NCBI GenBank assembly: GCA_934121905.1
Contig: CAKOVI010000001.1
Span: 62,001-126,000 of the forward strand
DNA length: 64,000 bases
DNA from: an uncultured Clostridia bacterium
Lineage (GTDB): Bacteria > Bacillota > Clostridia > TANB77 > CAG-508
Direction of reading: 5' to 3'
Part shown: piece by piece, positions 16,727 to 25,515 of the stretch
How the letters are laid out: each line of letters opens with the position of its first letter
Position numbering within the stretch: the first letter of the stretch is position 1
Translations under genes and position numbers: made by a program
The notes under the pieces: generated by a model
Database searches by the model: none
The model's input: only the letters and a program-made list of their open reading frames with translations
Told to the model about the DNA's origin: nothing

Positions 16727-17597
16727 ATGATTGATTTACATGTACATACCACAAATTCAGATGGTAGACTAAAAGTAGAAGAAATTTTAGAAAGGGCGAA
16801 AAAACAAGAAATAACAACAATATCATTTTGTGACCATAATGTTGTTCGGAGCATATGACGAAATTGAAAGCAAGAAAATAAATACCTATGGAATAAAAAT
16901 TATAACAGGAATAGAATTTGATTTCGTCTATGAACATAAAGACTTTCATATGTTAGGCTATAATTTTAATTGGAAAGAAATAAACAGAAGCAATTTAATT
17001 AATAAAAAAACAGATGAAGAAATTATGAATTACGAAAGAAAAAATTTAGAATTTTTAAAATCAGTATGTAAAACACAAGGTATAAAAATAGACGAAAGTT
17101 TAGACATAAAAACACCAAATGATAAAGCAAGCACAGTTTTAAAATATCATATGATGGAATTCAAAGAAAATGATTTAATATTAGATGAAATGTTAGGAAA
17201 AGACAGAAAGAAAAGCTTTGCGAGGGGATTTGTTCACAATCCAAATTCACCTTTCTATATTGATATGACAAAAAAATTGCCAACTGCAAAAGAAGTTGCA
17301 AACTTAATTCGTAGCACAGGTGGAGAAGTATTTTTGGCACATCCATTTGATTATAAAGATATTGACCATAAAAAATATATTGGTGATATGTATGAGTTAG
17401 GAATATTAGATGGAATTGAATGTATACACACAAGACACAGTCTAGAGCAAATTGAATTTATAAAGGGATTTGCAAAAGAGAAAAATTTAAAAATAAGTGG
17501 AGGAAGCGATTTCCATAGAGATGAAAAACAAAAGCTTGGATATGGTGTAGAGGGGACAGTTCCAATAACAGAAGAGTATTTATTAAAAAATGTTTAG
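16727..17597 (+). CDS. PHP-domain phosphoesterase, read through a +1 shift at CGG
   Basis: About 289 residues with a +1 shift at 16847. The start follows AAGGAG. The N-terminal MIDLHVHTTNSDGRL gives the HxH metal site, and FCDHN follows near residue 35. After the shift come VVGAYDEI, then FLAHPFDY near residue 205 and the C-terminal GGSDFH near 265. These are the metal-binding motifs of PHP phosphoesterases such as the YciV/RNase AM and histidinol-phosphatase-like groups; the exact substrate is unclear. Without the shift the zero frame stops two codons after CGG and the 5' part encodes only about 43 residues. Nine bases separate the stop from the Nudix gene, so the two are probably co-transcribed. 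Confidence 0.8.
16847..16850 (+). other. Putative CGGA recoding site (+1, read as Gly) in the PHP gene
   Basis: Zero frame: CAT AAT GTT GTT CGG AGC ATA TGA. Skipping the C gives CAT AAT GTT GTT GGA GCA TAT GAC (HNVVGAYD), which joins the HVHT...FCDHN half to the rest of the PHP domain. Confidence 0.8.
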
Positions 17598-17605
17598 GAG
17601 GTATT

Positions 17606-18049
17606 ATGATGGAGGAAAGATATAAAAGTAAAATTGTTGTGGATTTATTATTAAAAAGAAAAAATGAAAATAATAAAGAGGAAATATTATTATCTCTAAG
17701 AGAAAACACTGGATATCGAGATGGATACTATGATTTACCCGGTGGTCATGTAGAGAAAGATGAAGATCTATTTGCTGCAATGATTCGTGAGGCAAAAGAA
17801 GAAATTGGAATAGATATTTTTAGAGAAGATATGAAAATGGTACATATATATCATCATTTTAGAAATAATATGTTAAAATCTGTATTTAGTGTAAATAAAT
17901 ATAAGGGGATTTTGATAAATAATGAACCAGAAAAATGCAAGGAATTAAAATGGTTTGAAGTAGAAAATTTGCCTGAAAATATTATTCCTAAAATTAGAGA
18001 GGAAATATTGAATGTTGAAAATGATGTTTTTTATAGTTTTGATGAATAA
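17606..18049 (+). CDS. Nudix hydrolase (MutT-like)
   Basis: A 147-residue single-domain protein with a complete Nudix box, GGHVEKDEDLFAAMIREAKEEIG, residues about 45-67 (G-x5-E-x7-REAKEEIG). Nudix enzymes hydrolyse nucleoside diphosphates linked to another moiety; the substrate cannot be told from the sequence. The start uses AGGAGGT, with a second ATG one codon later. It lies nine bases after the PHP phosphoesterase and probably shares its transcript, suggesting a joint role in nucleotide or phosphoester turnover. Confidence 0.88.
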   Translation: MMEERYKSKIVVDLLLKRKNENNKEEILLSLRENTGYRDGYYDLPGGHVEKDEDLFAAMIREAKEEIGIDIFREDMKMVHIYHHFRNNMLKSVFSVNKYKGILINNEPEKCKELKWFEVENLPENIIPKIREEILNVENDVFYSFDE

Positions 18050-18116
18050 AACAAAAATTGTAATCAGATTTCACAAGTTTTTGTGAGCTTTGTCGAAATT
18101 TGTCGAACGATTTTTC

Positions 18117-18145
18117 TTGACTTATGGTAAATTATAGAATATAAT
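18117..18145 (+). promoter_or_regulatory. Strong promoter for a probable structured RNA
   Basis: TTGACT, 17-bp spacer, consensus TATAAT. No coding region starts within 380 bp; the structured segment and terminator of the next feature do. Confidence 0.65.
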
Positions 18146-18151
18146 CACAAT

Positions 18152-18486
18152 ATTGAATTCAACAAAAGTAAATTTTATTATTAATTCGAAATATCAAATA
18201 AATTTTGAAGTTAAGAAATGCCAAAGAGGGAAAAGTGAACAAGCAAATTGGAATAATAAGCAAAAATGTATGTTAGAATAAAAATAACATATAATAGTAA
18301 AGGAAGTTTCTGAGGACGGAACTGGTAGCCGTAGCCCATCGCAAGATGTAGGAGATGTGGGAGTACCACCCCACCTAAACTTTCTAAGTTCAAACGATTA
18401 AGATATAAATACTTAATTTGTTTGACATATTTTTAATAGGCTGAGGACATGGAAAAGTTATTCTAATGCTCTTAGTCTCTTTTTTA
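18152..18486 (+). ncRNA. Candidate structured RNA with terminator, family unassigned
   Basis: This 484-bp gap between genes contains a promoter and then an unusually GC-rich, clearly structured block (18297-18385). An outer stem pairs AGGAAGTTT with AAACTTTCT. Inside are ACGG...CCGT, CATC-GCAA-GATG and GTGGG...CCCAC hairpins. A perfect 9-bp long-range pair links TTAGAATAA (about 18273) with TTATTCTAA (about 18458). The latter also lies in the loop of the final hairpin (GGCTGAGGAC.../GCTCTTAGTC, then TCTTTTTT, 18439-18486). The two pairings could be mutually exclusive, as in a riboswitch, or the whole could be a stand-alone small RNA. Confidence 0.5.
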
Positions 18487-18533
18487 TGTAATAATGAAAG
18501 TTTTAATATAAAATATAACAAATGGAGGAATAT

Positions 18534-18996
18534 ATGAAGGGAAAGAAATATTCAAATTTTTATACAGATAGCAAATTTAAAACTGTAAATAATAAATTGG
18601 AAAAAGTGAAAGACGAAAATAATTACCTTTTTGAAAAAGGAATATATAAAACTAAAATTTCCGAAGATGAATTACCAGAAAATTTTATTAAATTATACTA
18701 TGGAGAAAGAAATCACTATATTTCAATTATAAATATAAAAGATATTATATAAAGCCAACTATTTTACAAATCATTTATATAAAGATGATTTTCTATATAT
18801 ATCATATGAAACGACAATAAAGAAAGAGAAAAATAGTAATCACTTTATAGATTATGATGTGCTTATATATGGTTTAGCAATAGTTGACTTTATAAAAGAA
18901 GTTAAAAGAGCAGAAAGCTATGATGTAAAAAATATAGAGATAGAATTAGAAAGAAAAAAGAAATGGTATGAAGATAGACAAGAAAAAGAAATATAA
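18534..18996 (+). pseudogene. Small protein gene interrupted by a frameshift that does not involve CGG
   Basis: Translation probably starts at 18534 (GGAGG five bases upstream) rather than at the earlier ATG at 18522. The frame reads 72 residues and stops at TAA 18750-18752. The +1 frame continues open without stop from about 18739 to 18996, and the composite ends ...HFIDYDVLIYGLAIVDFIKEVKRAESY...RQEKEI, which looks like one coherent protein of about 154 residues. Unlike the seven other breaks in this window there is no CGG at the junction (GATATTATATAAAGCC), so this looks like ordinary decay or an assembly indel. The protein is not recognised. Confidence 0.5.
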
Positions 18997-19126
18997 CTAT
19001 AAAAGCGAATAAAAGACATCGAAAGCAAAACCACCAAAAACAGAGAAAAACCACCAAAAAAAACAAAAATCAAAATTGAACAAAAACAAAAAATGATATA
19101 TAATTCACTCTCAAAGGAGCGAGAAA

Positions 19127-22100
19127 ATGCAAACAACCAAACTAATAAGTGAAGTATTTAGTGACTACCAAACAGAAAACATAATAAAACAAGCCAAAAT
19201 ACTAGAACTAAATCTAATAAAAAAAGCAAATGTACTAGAAATAGACCTAGAAAGTGAAAACTACCTAGAAATAAAAGAACTATGGTATTTTGAAAAATTC
19301 CTAAAAGAAAGATTCCAATTCTTAAACATAGACATAAAAATAAAATATTCAGACAATGTAACAATAAAACCAATAGAAAAAGAATGGGAAAACCTAATAT
19401 GCTATATGGTACACAAATACCCACTAATGAGACCAATGATACTGCTAAAAAGTACAATTGAAGTAACAAATAACAAAATAATAGTAAGTATGAAAATAAA
19501 AGGGGCAGACTTCTTAAGGGGAAGAAAATTAGATAGAGAGCTAGAAAGAGTAATAAACAACTTATTTGGATACAATTATAAAGTGGAGTTTGTAGAAAAT
19601 ATAAATGAAGAAGATGCAAAAGCTTTAGAAGAAAGAAGAGAGCAAAGCAAAAATATGGCAATTCAAAAAGCTCTAGAACATATGGCAATAGGAGAGCAAA
19701 TTGCAGAAGAAATGGCAAATAAAAAGCAAGCATCAATTCCAAAAAATCAAAAGGATAAAGCACCAAATAATCAAAATTCATTACCACCAACTGGAGATAT
19801 GCCACCAATTCCTCCTCCTCCAGATATGCCACCTGTAATGGAAGAACCAGAGGAAGAGACGCCTTTAATATGTGGAAGAAATCCAAACCTAAGAACAAAC
19901 ATAATAAAAGTAGTAGACATTTCGCCAGATGATGATATGGCAGCAATAAGTGGAGAAATATTAGGTGGAAGTATAGAAGAAAAAGAACTAAAAAGCGGTA
20001 AATTCTTAATTTCATTTAATGTATATGATGGAACAAGTACAATAACTTGTAAAGTATTTGCCAAACCAGAAGAAAAAGCAAAAATAGTAAAAAGACTATC
20101 ATCGGCAAAAGGAGTAAAACTAGAAGGAAAATCAGGAATAAGTAACTTTACACATGAAATGGAAATTCTAGCAAATGTAGTAATAGAAACAGAAGGAATA
20201 AAAAGACAAGTACGTCAAGACTTAGCAGACATAAAAAGAGTAGAACTACATATGCACACACAAATGAGCCAGATGGATGCAATGACTTCATGTACAGACC
20301 TAATAAAAAGAGCAATGAAATGGGGGTGGAAGAGCCTAGCAATAACAGACCACGGAGTTGTACAAGCATTTCCAGAGGCCCATAAATTACTTGGACTAGA
20401 TAATCCAGACATGAAAATAATCTATGGAGTAGAAGCATACCTAGTGCCAGATGGTTCACCTGTTGTCGTAAATGATAAAGGACAAAATATAGATACAACA
20501 TATTGTGTATTAGACTTAGAAACAACAGGACTTTCAGCTAAAACAGAAAAAATAACAGAAATAGGAATAATGAAAATAAAAGACGGGGAGGTCCTAGAAG
20601 AATTTTGTGAATTTGTAAACCCTGAAAAGCCTATTCCACAAAGAGTACAAGAAATAACTAATATTACAGATGATATGGTAAAAGATGCACCAACAATAGA
20701 AGAAATGTTTCCGAAAGTTCTAGAATTTATAAAAGGAACTGTACTAGTTGCACATAATGCGACATTTGATATAGGATTTTTAAAAACAGTTGCAAAAGAC
20801 CTAGGCTACGAATTTGACTATACTTATGTAGATACCTTGCCTCTAGCTAGAAAACTATATCCAGAGCTAAAAAAACATAAACTTGGAAAAATTGCGGAAC
20901 ACCTAAAAATAAAGGTAGAAGTAGCTCACCGTGCATTAGATGATGTTGATACAACAGTCAAAGTTTTAAAAGAAATGATGAAAACATTAAAAGAAAGAGG
21001 AGCTAAAACTGTTGGAGATATTGCTACTAAATGTGAAGATGAAAAAGCAAAAGCAGAAGAATATAAAAGACTACAACCATATCACGCAATAATACTTGCA
21101 AAAAACTATGTAGGACTAAGAAATTTATATAAATTAGTTTCAATATCACACTTAAAATATTTCTATAAAAAACCTAGAATATTAAAAAGTTTGTATAAAC
21201 AATATTCGGAAGGATTAATACTTGGAAGTGCTTGTGAAGCAGGAGAATTATACCAAGCAATAGAACTTGGAAGGTCAGACGAAGAAATAGAAGAAATTGC
21301 AAATGACTATGATTACCTAGAAATTCAGCCAATTGGTAATAATGAATTTTTGGTAAGAAATGGTGTTGTAAAAGATGATGAAGCTTTAAAAGATATAAAT
21401 AGAAAGATTGTAGCATTAGGAGAAAAGCTAAATAAGTTAGTTGTTGCAACTTGTGATGTACATTTTATGGACCCACAAGATGAAGTATATCGTAGAATAC
21501 TAGAAGCGGGTCAAGGCTACAAGGATGCAGACAATCAAGCACCTTTATATTTAAGAACAACAAATGAAATGCTAGATGAGTTTAAATACCTAGGTGAAGA
21601 AAAAGCTTATGAAGTTGTTGTAACAAATACAAATAAAGTAGCAGATATGTGTGAGCAAATTTCACCAATATCACAAGAAAAATGCCCACCACATATTCCT
21701 GGTTGTGAGCAAACAATAAAAGATATAGCTTATGACAGAGCACATAAATTATATGGAGAAGTTTTACCAGAACAGGTACAAACAAGACTTGATAAGGAGT
21801 TAGATTCTATAATAAAAAATGGATTCTCAGTTATGTACATAATTGCACAAAAACTGGTATGGAAATCAAATGAAGATGGTTATATAGTAGGTTCAAGAGG
21901 CTCTGTACGGTTCATCCTTTGTTGCAAATATGACAGGTATAACAGAAGTTAATTCACTTCCACCACACTATAGATGTCCAAAATGTAAATATGTAGATTT
22001 TACAGATTATGGCTATGGAAACGGATTTGACTTGCCAGATAAAAAATGTCCAAAATGTGGTTCAAGACTAGATAAAGACGGAATGGATATACCATTTGAA

Positions 22101-23579
22101 ACATTCCTTGGATTCAATGGAGACAAAGAGCCAGATATAGACTTAAACTTCTCTGGAGAATATCAAGCAAAAGCACATAAATACACAGAAGTAATATTTG
22201 GAAAAGGAACAACATTTAAAGCAGGAACTGTTGGTACAGTTGCAGACAAAACTGCATTTGGATATGTAAAAAAATATTTCGAGGAAAGAAACATACCAGT
22301 AAGCCAAGCAGAGGCAACAAGGTTGGCAGTTGGATGTACAGGAATAAAAAGAACGACAGGCCAACACCCAGGTGGAATTATAGTTGTACCAAAAGGAAGA
22401 GAAATATATGAATTTACTCCTGTTCAGCACCCAGCAGATGACCCAAATTCAGATATTATAACAACACACTTTGATTACCACTCAATAGACCAAAACCTAT
22501 TGAAACTAGATATACTAGGACACGATGATCCAACAGTTATAAGAATGTTACAAGACATAACAAAAGTTGACCCAACAAAAGTACCACTAGATGATAAAGC
22601 AACAATGTCACTATTTTGCTCAACAGAGAGTTTAGGTGTAACACCAGAGCAAATAAGGTCAAAAGTTGGAAGTTTTGGGGTGCCGGAATTTGGAACAAAA
22701 TTCGTAAGAGGAATGCTAGTAGATACAAAGCCTACAACATTTGACGAATTAATAAGAATATCTGGTCTATCACACGGAACTGACGTATGGTTAAATAATG
22801 CTGCAACATTAATAGAAGAAGGAACTGTAACTCTAAAAGAAGCTATATGTTGTCGTGATGATATAATGATATATTTAATAAAAAAAGGACTAGATCCAAA
22901 CAAATCCTTTAAAATAATGGAAGCAGTACGTAAAGGAAAAGTTGCAAAAGGAAAAGAGCCAAAATGGGAAGAATATAAGGCAATGATGAGAGAACACGAT
23001 GTGCCAGAATGGTATATAGCTTCTTGTGAGAAAATAAAATACATGTTCCCAAAAGCCCATGCGGCAGCTTATGTAACAAATGCCTTTAGAATAGCTTGGT
23101 TTAAGGTTCATATTCCAAAAGCATATTATTCAGCATTTTTCTCAATAAGAGCAGCAGACAACTTTGATGCGGCATTTATGATTTTAGGAAAAGAAAAAGT
23201 TAAAAATAAAATGAAAGAAATAGATATGAAAGGAAATACAGCAACTAAAAAAGAACAAGATATGTATGCAGTTCTTGAACTTGTTTTGGAAATGTATGAA
23301 AGAGGAATAAAATTTTTACCAATTGATTTATATAAATCTCATTACAAGAATTTCTTGGTTGAAGATGAGGGAATAAGACCACCATTTTCAAGTATTGCAG
23401 GATTTGGACCCATTGCTGCAAAATCTCTTTATGAGGCAGCAAAAAGAGGAGAAGAATTTATGTCAATAGATGAAGTAAGGTTAGCTGCAAAACTTGGAGA
23501 TTCTACTGTAGATTTATTAAGAGAATTTGGAGTTTTTGAGGGAATGCAGGAAAGTAATCAAATAAGTTTATTTGGATAG
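19127..23579 (+). CDS. polC: DNA polymerase III PolC, read through a +1 shift at CGG
   Basis: About 1,483 residues with a +1 shift at 21908; Gram-positive PolC proteins are about 1,430-1,460 long. The order is an N-terminal domain (1-220), a Pro-rich linker near 225-240, an OB fold, a PHP domain (VELHMHTQMSQMDA, near 373), the DEDD proofreading exonuclease inserted in the PHP domain (LDLETTGLS near 464, AHNATFDIGFL near 544), then the polymerase core with zinc-binding CPKCKYVDF/CPKCGSRL, PDIDLNFSGE and AHAAAYVTNAFRIAWFKVH. The break falls in the conserved GSRGSVGSSFVA motif: the zero frame reads GSRGSVRFILCC and stops after 14 more codons. PolC is the replicative polymerase of these bacteria, so a real null frameshift would be lethal. 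The CGG is the only one in frame in about 1,480 codons. Confidence 0.93.
21908..21911 (+). other. Putative CGGT recoding site (+1, read as Gly) in polC
   Basis: Zero frame: AGA GGC TCT GTA CGG TTC ATC. Skipping the C gives GGC TCT GTA GGT TCA TCC TTT GTT GCA (GSVGSSFVA), the invariant PolC motif. Confidence 0.85.
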
Positions 23580-23580
23580 A

Positions 23581-23626
23581 AATATCCGCCGACTACTAAA
23601 AAAACAGTAGTCGGCGGATATTTTTT
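23581..23626. terminator. Bidirectional terminator between polC and a convergent small gene
   Basis: 17-bp perfect stem (AATATCCGCCGACTACT with its complement) around an A-rich loop, with T-runs on both sides. It is very GC-rich for this genome and serves both convergent genes. Confidence 0.92.
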
Positions 23627-23819
23627 AATTAAAATTTGCAGAAAGAAAACCACAAAAGATCCCATAAAATGGAAATGCTCTGGAGAGTTCCTCTTCCTTC
23701 ATTTCGTTAAGATATTCAACGATGTCATCAGGCTTTACACCGTCTTCAAGTAGGTCTTCTGCTATCTGAATAAGGTTGTAACATTTTTCTCTTTGGATTT
23801 CAAATTCTGCTTTTTTCAT
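23625..23819 (-). CDS. Small conserved-looking protein of unknown function
   Basis: 64 residues, starting after AAGGAGGAATTGCATT, a strong ribosome binding site that supports it as a real gene. The sequence is acidic and helical (REKCYNLIQIAEDLLEDGVKPDDIVEYLNEMKEEEL) with a hydrophobic, aromatic tail (FPFYGIFCGFLSANF). No family was recognised. It converges on polC and shares its terminator. The next minus-strand gene upstream (23962-24153) has a similar size, acidity and an identical style of RBS (CCAAGGAGG), but the two sequences are not obviously related. Confidence 0.65.
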   Translation of the reverse strand: MKKAEFEIQREKCYNLIQIAEDLLEDGVKPDDIVEYLNEMKEEELSRAFPFYGIFCGFLSANFN

Positions 23820-23909
23820 AATGCAATTCCTCCTTGGATTTAATATATTAACATAATATCACTAAATGCAAAAAAAGTCAATAAATCTTGATAAATGACC
23901 AGGTTTTAT

Positions 23910-23954
23910 TAAAATAAAGAAAACTCGGCTTATCTGTTATATAGATAAGCCGAG
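23910..23954 (-). terminator. Terminator of the small minus-strand gene at 23962
   Basis: 12-bp perfect stem CTCGGCTTATCT/AGATAAGCCGAG with a 7-nt loop; on the minus strand it is followed by TTTTCTTTATTTT. Confidence 0.9.
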
Positions 23955-23961
23955 AAAGCTT

Positions 23962-24153
23962 TCAATGGAGAATCTCATCCATTTCCTTTAAGATGAGTTT
24001 ATATTCTTCAAATTTTTTGATTAAATCCGGTTTTGTAAGCTTTTTTAAAGAGACGTCGAAAAAGTTGCATAATTCCTCTTTACTTGCACTTCTAGATATA
24101 AGGTCAAAACCTTCATCTTTAATGCTTTCTAATACTTTTTCCTCTTCGTCCAT
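23962..24153 (-). CDS. Small acidic protein of unknown function
   Basis: 63 residues starting MDEEEKVLESIKDEGFDLIS; the start is set by CCCAAGGAGGG 7 bases upstream, and an in-frame extension of 16 residues upstream lacks an RBS. The middle (SASKEELCNFFDVSLKKLTKPDLIKKFEEYKLILKEM) looks like a short helical bundle. No family recognised. It has its own terminator and faces away from the rpsF operon. Confidence 0.65.
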   Translation of the reverse strand: MDEEEKVLESIKDEGFDLISRSASKEELCNFFDVSLKKLTKPDLIKKFEEYKLILKEMDEILH

Positions 24154-24322
24154 ATGGAAACCCTCCTTGGGATTAATATATGATAAAGAATAATACCACA
24201 AAACACAAAAAAAGTCAATAAACCCCTTGTCAAAAGCAAATTTATGTGATAAAATAAGAAACGTTGAAAAACCTTACTCACAAAGAAGTTGTGGGTTATA
24301 TATCCAAAAGGAGGTGAAAATA

Positions 24323-24607
24323 ATGAACAAATACGAAAGTATAATCATTATTAATCCAAATTGTACTGATGAAGCTCTAAAAGCTTTAGAAAGCAAATTT
24401 ACAGGATTAATAAATGAAAATGGAAAAGTAGAATCATATGAAAATCAAGGAAAAAAGAAATTAGCATATGAAGTAAAGAAAAACAAAGAAGGATTCTACA
24501 TATTAATTAATTTCGAAGCTAAACCAGATTCAATAGCTGAATTAGAAAGAAATTACAGAATAACAGATGAAGTAATAAAATTCATCGTTGTAAGAAAAGA
24601 AGACTAA
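24323..24607 (+). CDS. rpsF: 30S ribosomal protein S6
   Basis: 94 residues, the usual length, starting MNKYESIIIINPNCTDEALK after AAAGGAGGTG. The C-terminal RNYRITDEVIKFIVVRKED is characteristic of S6. It heads the classic rpsF-ssb-rpsR operon. The leader holds a hairpin (CACAA-AGAAG-TTGTG within AACC...GGGTT, about 24270-24297) just upstream of the RBS. In many bacteria an S6:S18 complex binds the rpsF leader to repress the operon. The position fits, but I cannot confirm the binding motif. Confidence 0.96.
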   Translation: MNKYESIIIINPNCTDEALKALESKFTGLINENGKVESYENQGKKKLAYEVKKNKEGFYILINFEAKPDSIAELERNYRITDEVIKFIVVRKED

Positions 24608-24664
24608 TAATTAAAACTAAATAAAGATAAGGGGCCTTTATTAAAGAAAGGAAAGGTATAAAAT

Positions 24665-25099
24665 ATGAACAAAGTAATTTTAATGGGTAGATTAACAAGA
24701 GACCCAGAGGTAAGATACACACAAACAAACAATACACTAGTTGCATCATTCTCACTAGCTGTAAACAGAAGATTTGCAAGACAAGGAGAAGAAAGACAAG
24801 CGGACTTCTTTAATGTAGTAGCTTGGAGTAAAACAGGAGAATTTTGTAGCAAATACTTTAAAAAAGGTCAACAAGTAGGAGTAATCGGAAGATTACAAAC
24901 AAGAACATGGGATGATCAAAACGGAACAAAACACTATATAACAGAAGTAGTTGCAGAAGAAGTATATTTTGCAGATAGCAGAAGAGATGGTGATGGAGCA
25001 TCTTCATCATTTGAAAATACTTTTGGAGCTACAATGCCAGGTGGAATGGGAGATGCCTCAGACTTTGAAGTATCAGCAAGTGATGATTTACCATTTTAA
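24665..25099 (+). CDS. ssb: Single-stranded DNA-binding protein
   Basis: 144 residues with an OB fold (MNKVILMGRLTRDPEVRYTQ, RQADFFNVVAWSKTGEF) and the acidic C-terminal tip SDDLPF, which in other bacteria recruits replication and repair proteins. The position between rpsF and rpsR is the standard one. RBS GAAAGGAAAGG. No in-frame CGG. Confidence 0.96.
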   Translation: MNKVILMGRLTRDPEVRYTQTNNTLVASFSLAVNRRFARQGEERQADFFNVVAWSKTGEFCSKYFKKGQQVGVIGRLQTRTWDDQNGTKHYITEVVAEEVYFADSRRDGDGASSSFENTFGATMPGGMGDASDFEVSASDDLPF

Positions 25100-25124
25100 T
25101 TTATAGAATAGGGGTGAAAAGAAA

Positions 25125-25412
25125 ATGGCAGACAAGAAAAATACAAAAAGAAATAACAGAAACAATAAAAATTATGATGAAGACTATAATCCAAGATTTA
25201 AAAAACAAAGAAAGAAAGTTTGCCCACTATGTGGAGACAAAAACTTTGTATTAGATTATAAAAATGCTGATGTTATGAAAAAATTCATAAACGATAAAGG
25301 AAAAATATTACCAAGAAGAACAACAGGAGCATGCAGCAAACATCAAAGAGATATAACTTTAGCAATCAAGAGAGCTAGAGCAATAGCTATATTACCATAT
25401 AGCAACGACTAA
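25125..25412 (+). CDS. rpsR: 30S ribosomal protein S18
   Basis: 95 residues. The core is typical: CPLCGDKNFVLDYKNADVMKKFINDKGKILPRRTTGACSKHQR, followed by LAIKRARAIAILPYS. The two N-terminal CxxC cysteines (CPLC) plus the C-terminal C-x-KH suggest the zinc-binding (C+) form of S18. The first 25 residues are a basic, Asn-rich extension. Last gene of the operon, followed by a terminator. Confidence 0.96.
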   Translation: MADKKNTKRNNRNNKNYDEDYNPRFKKQRKKVCPLCGDKNFVLDYKNADVMKKFINDKGKILPRRTTGACSKHQRDITLAIKRARAIAILPYSND

Positions 25413-25420
25413 TAATTAAG

Positions 25421-25472
25421 GGGCTTAAATTTAGAATTAATTTTTAAAATTAATTGTAAATTTAAGCCTTTT
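25421..25472 (+). terminator. Terminator of the rpsF-ssb-rpsR operon
   Basis: Long hairpin GGCTTAAATTTA.AATTAATTTT/AAAATTAATT.TAAATTTAAGCC followed by TTTT, starting 9 bp after the rpsR stop. Confidence 0.85.
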
Positions 25473-25515
25473 GTGTTACTATAACCAATATATACAAAAA
25501 TAAAAGGATGATAAA

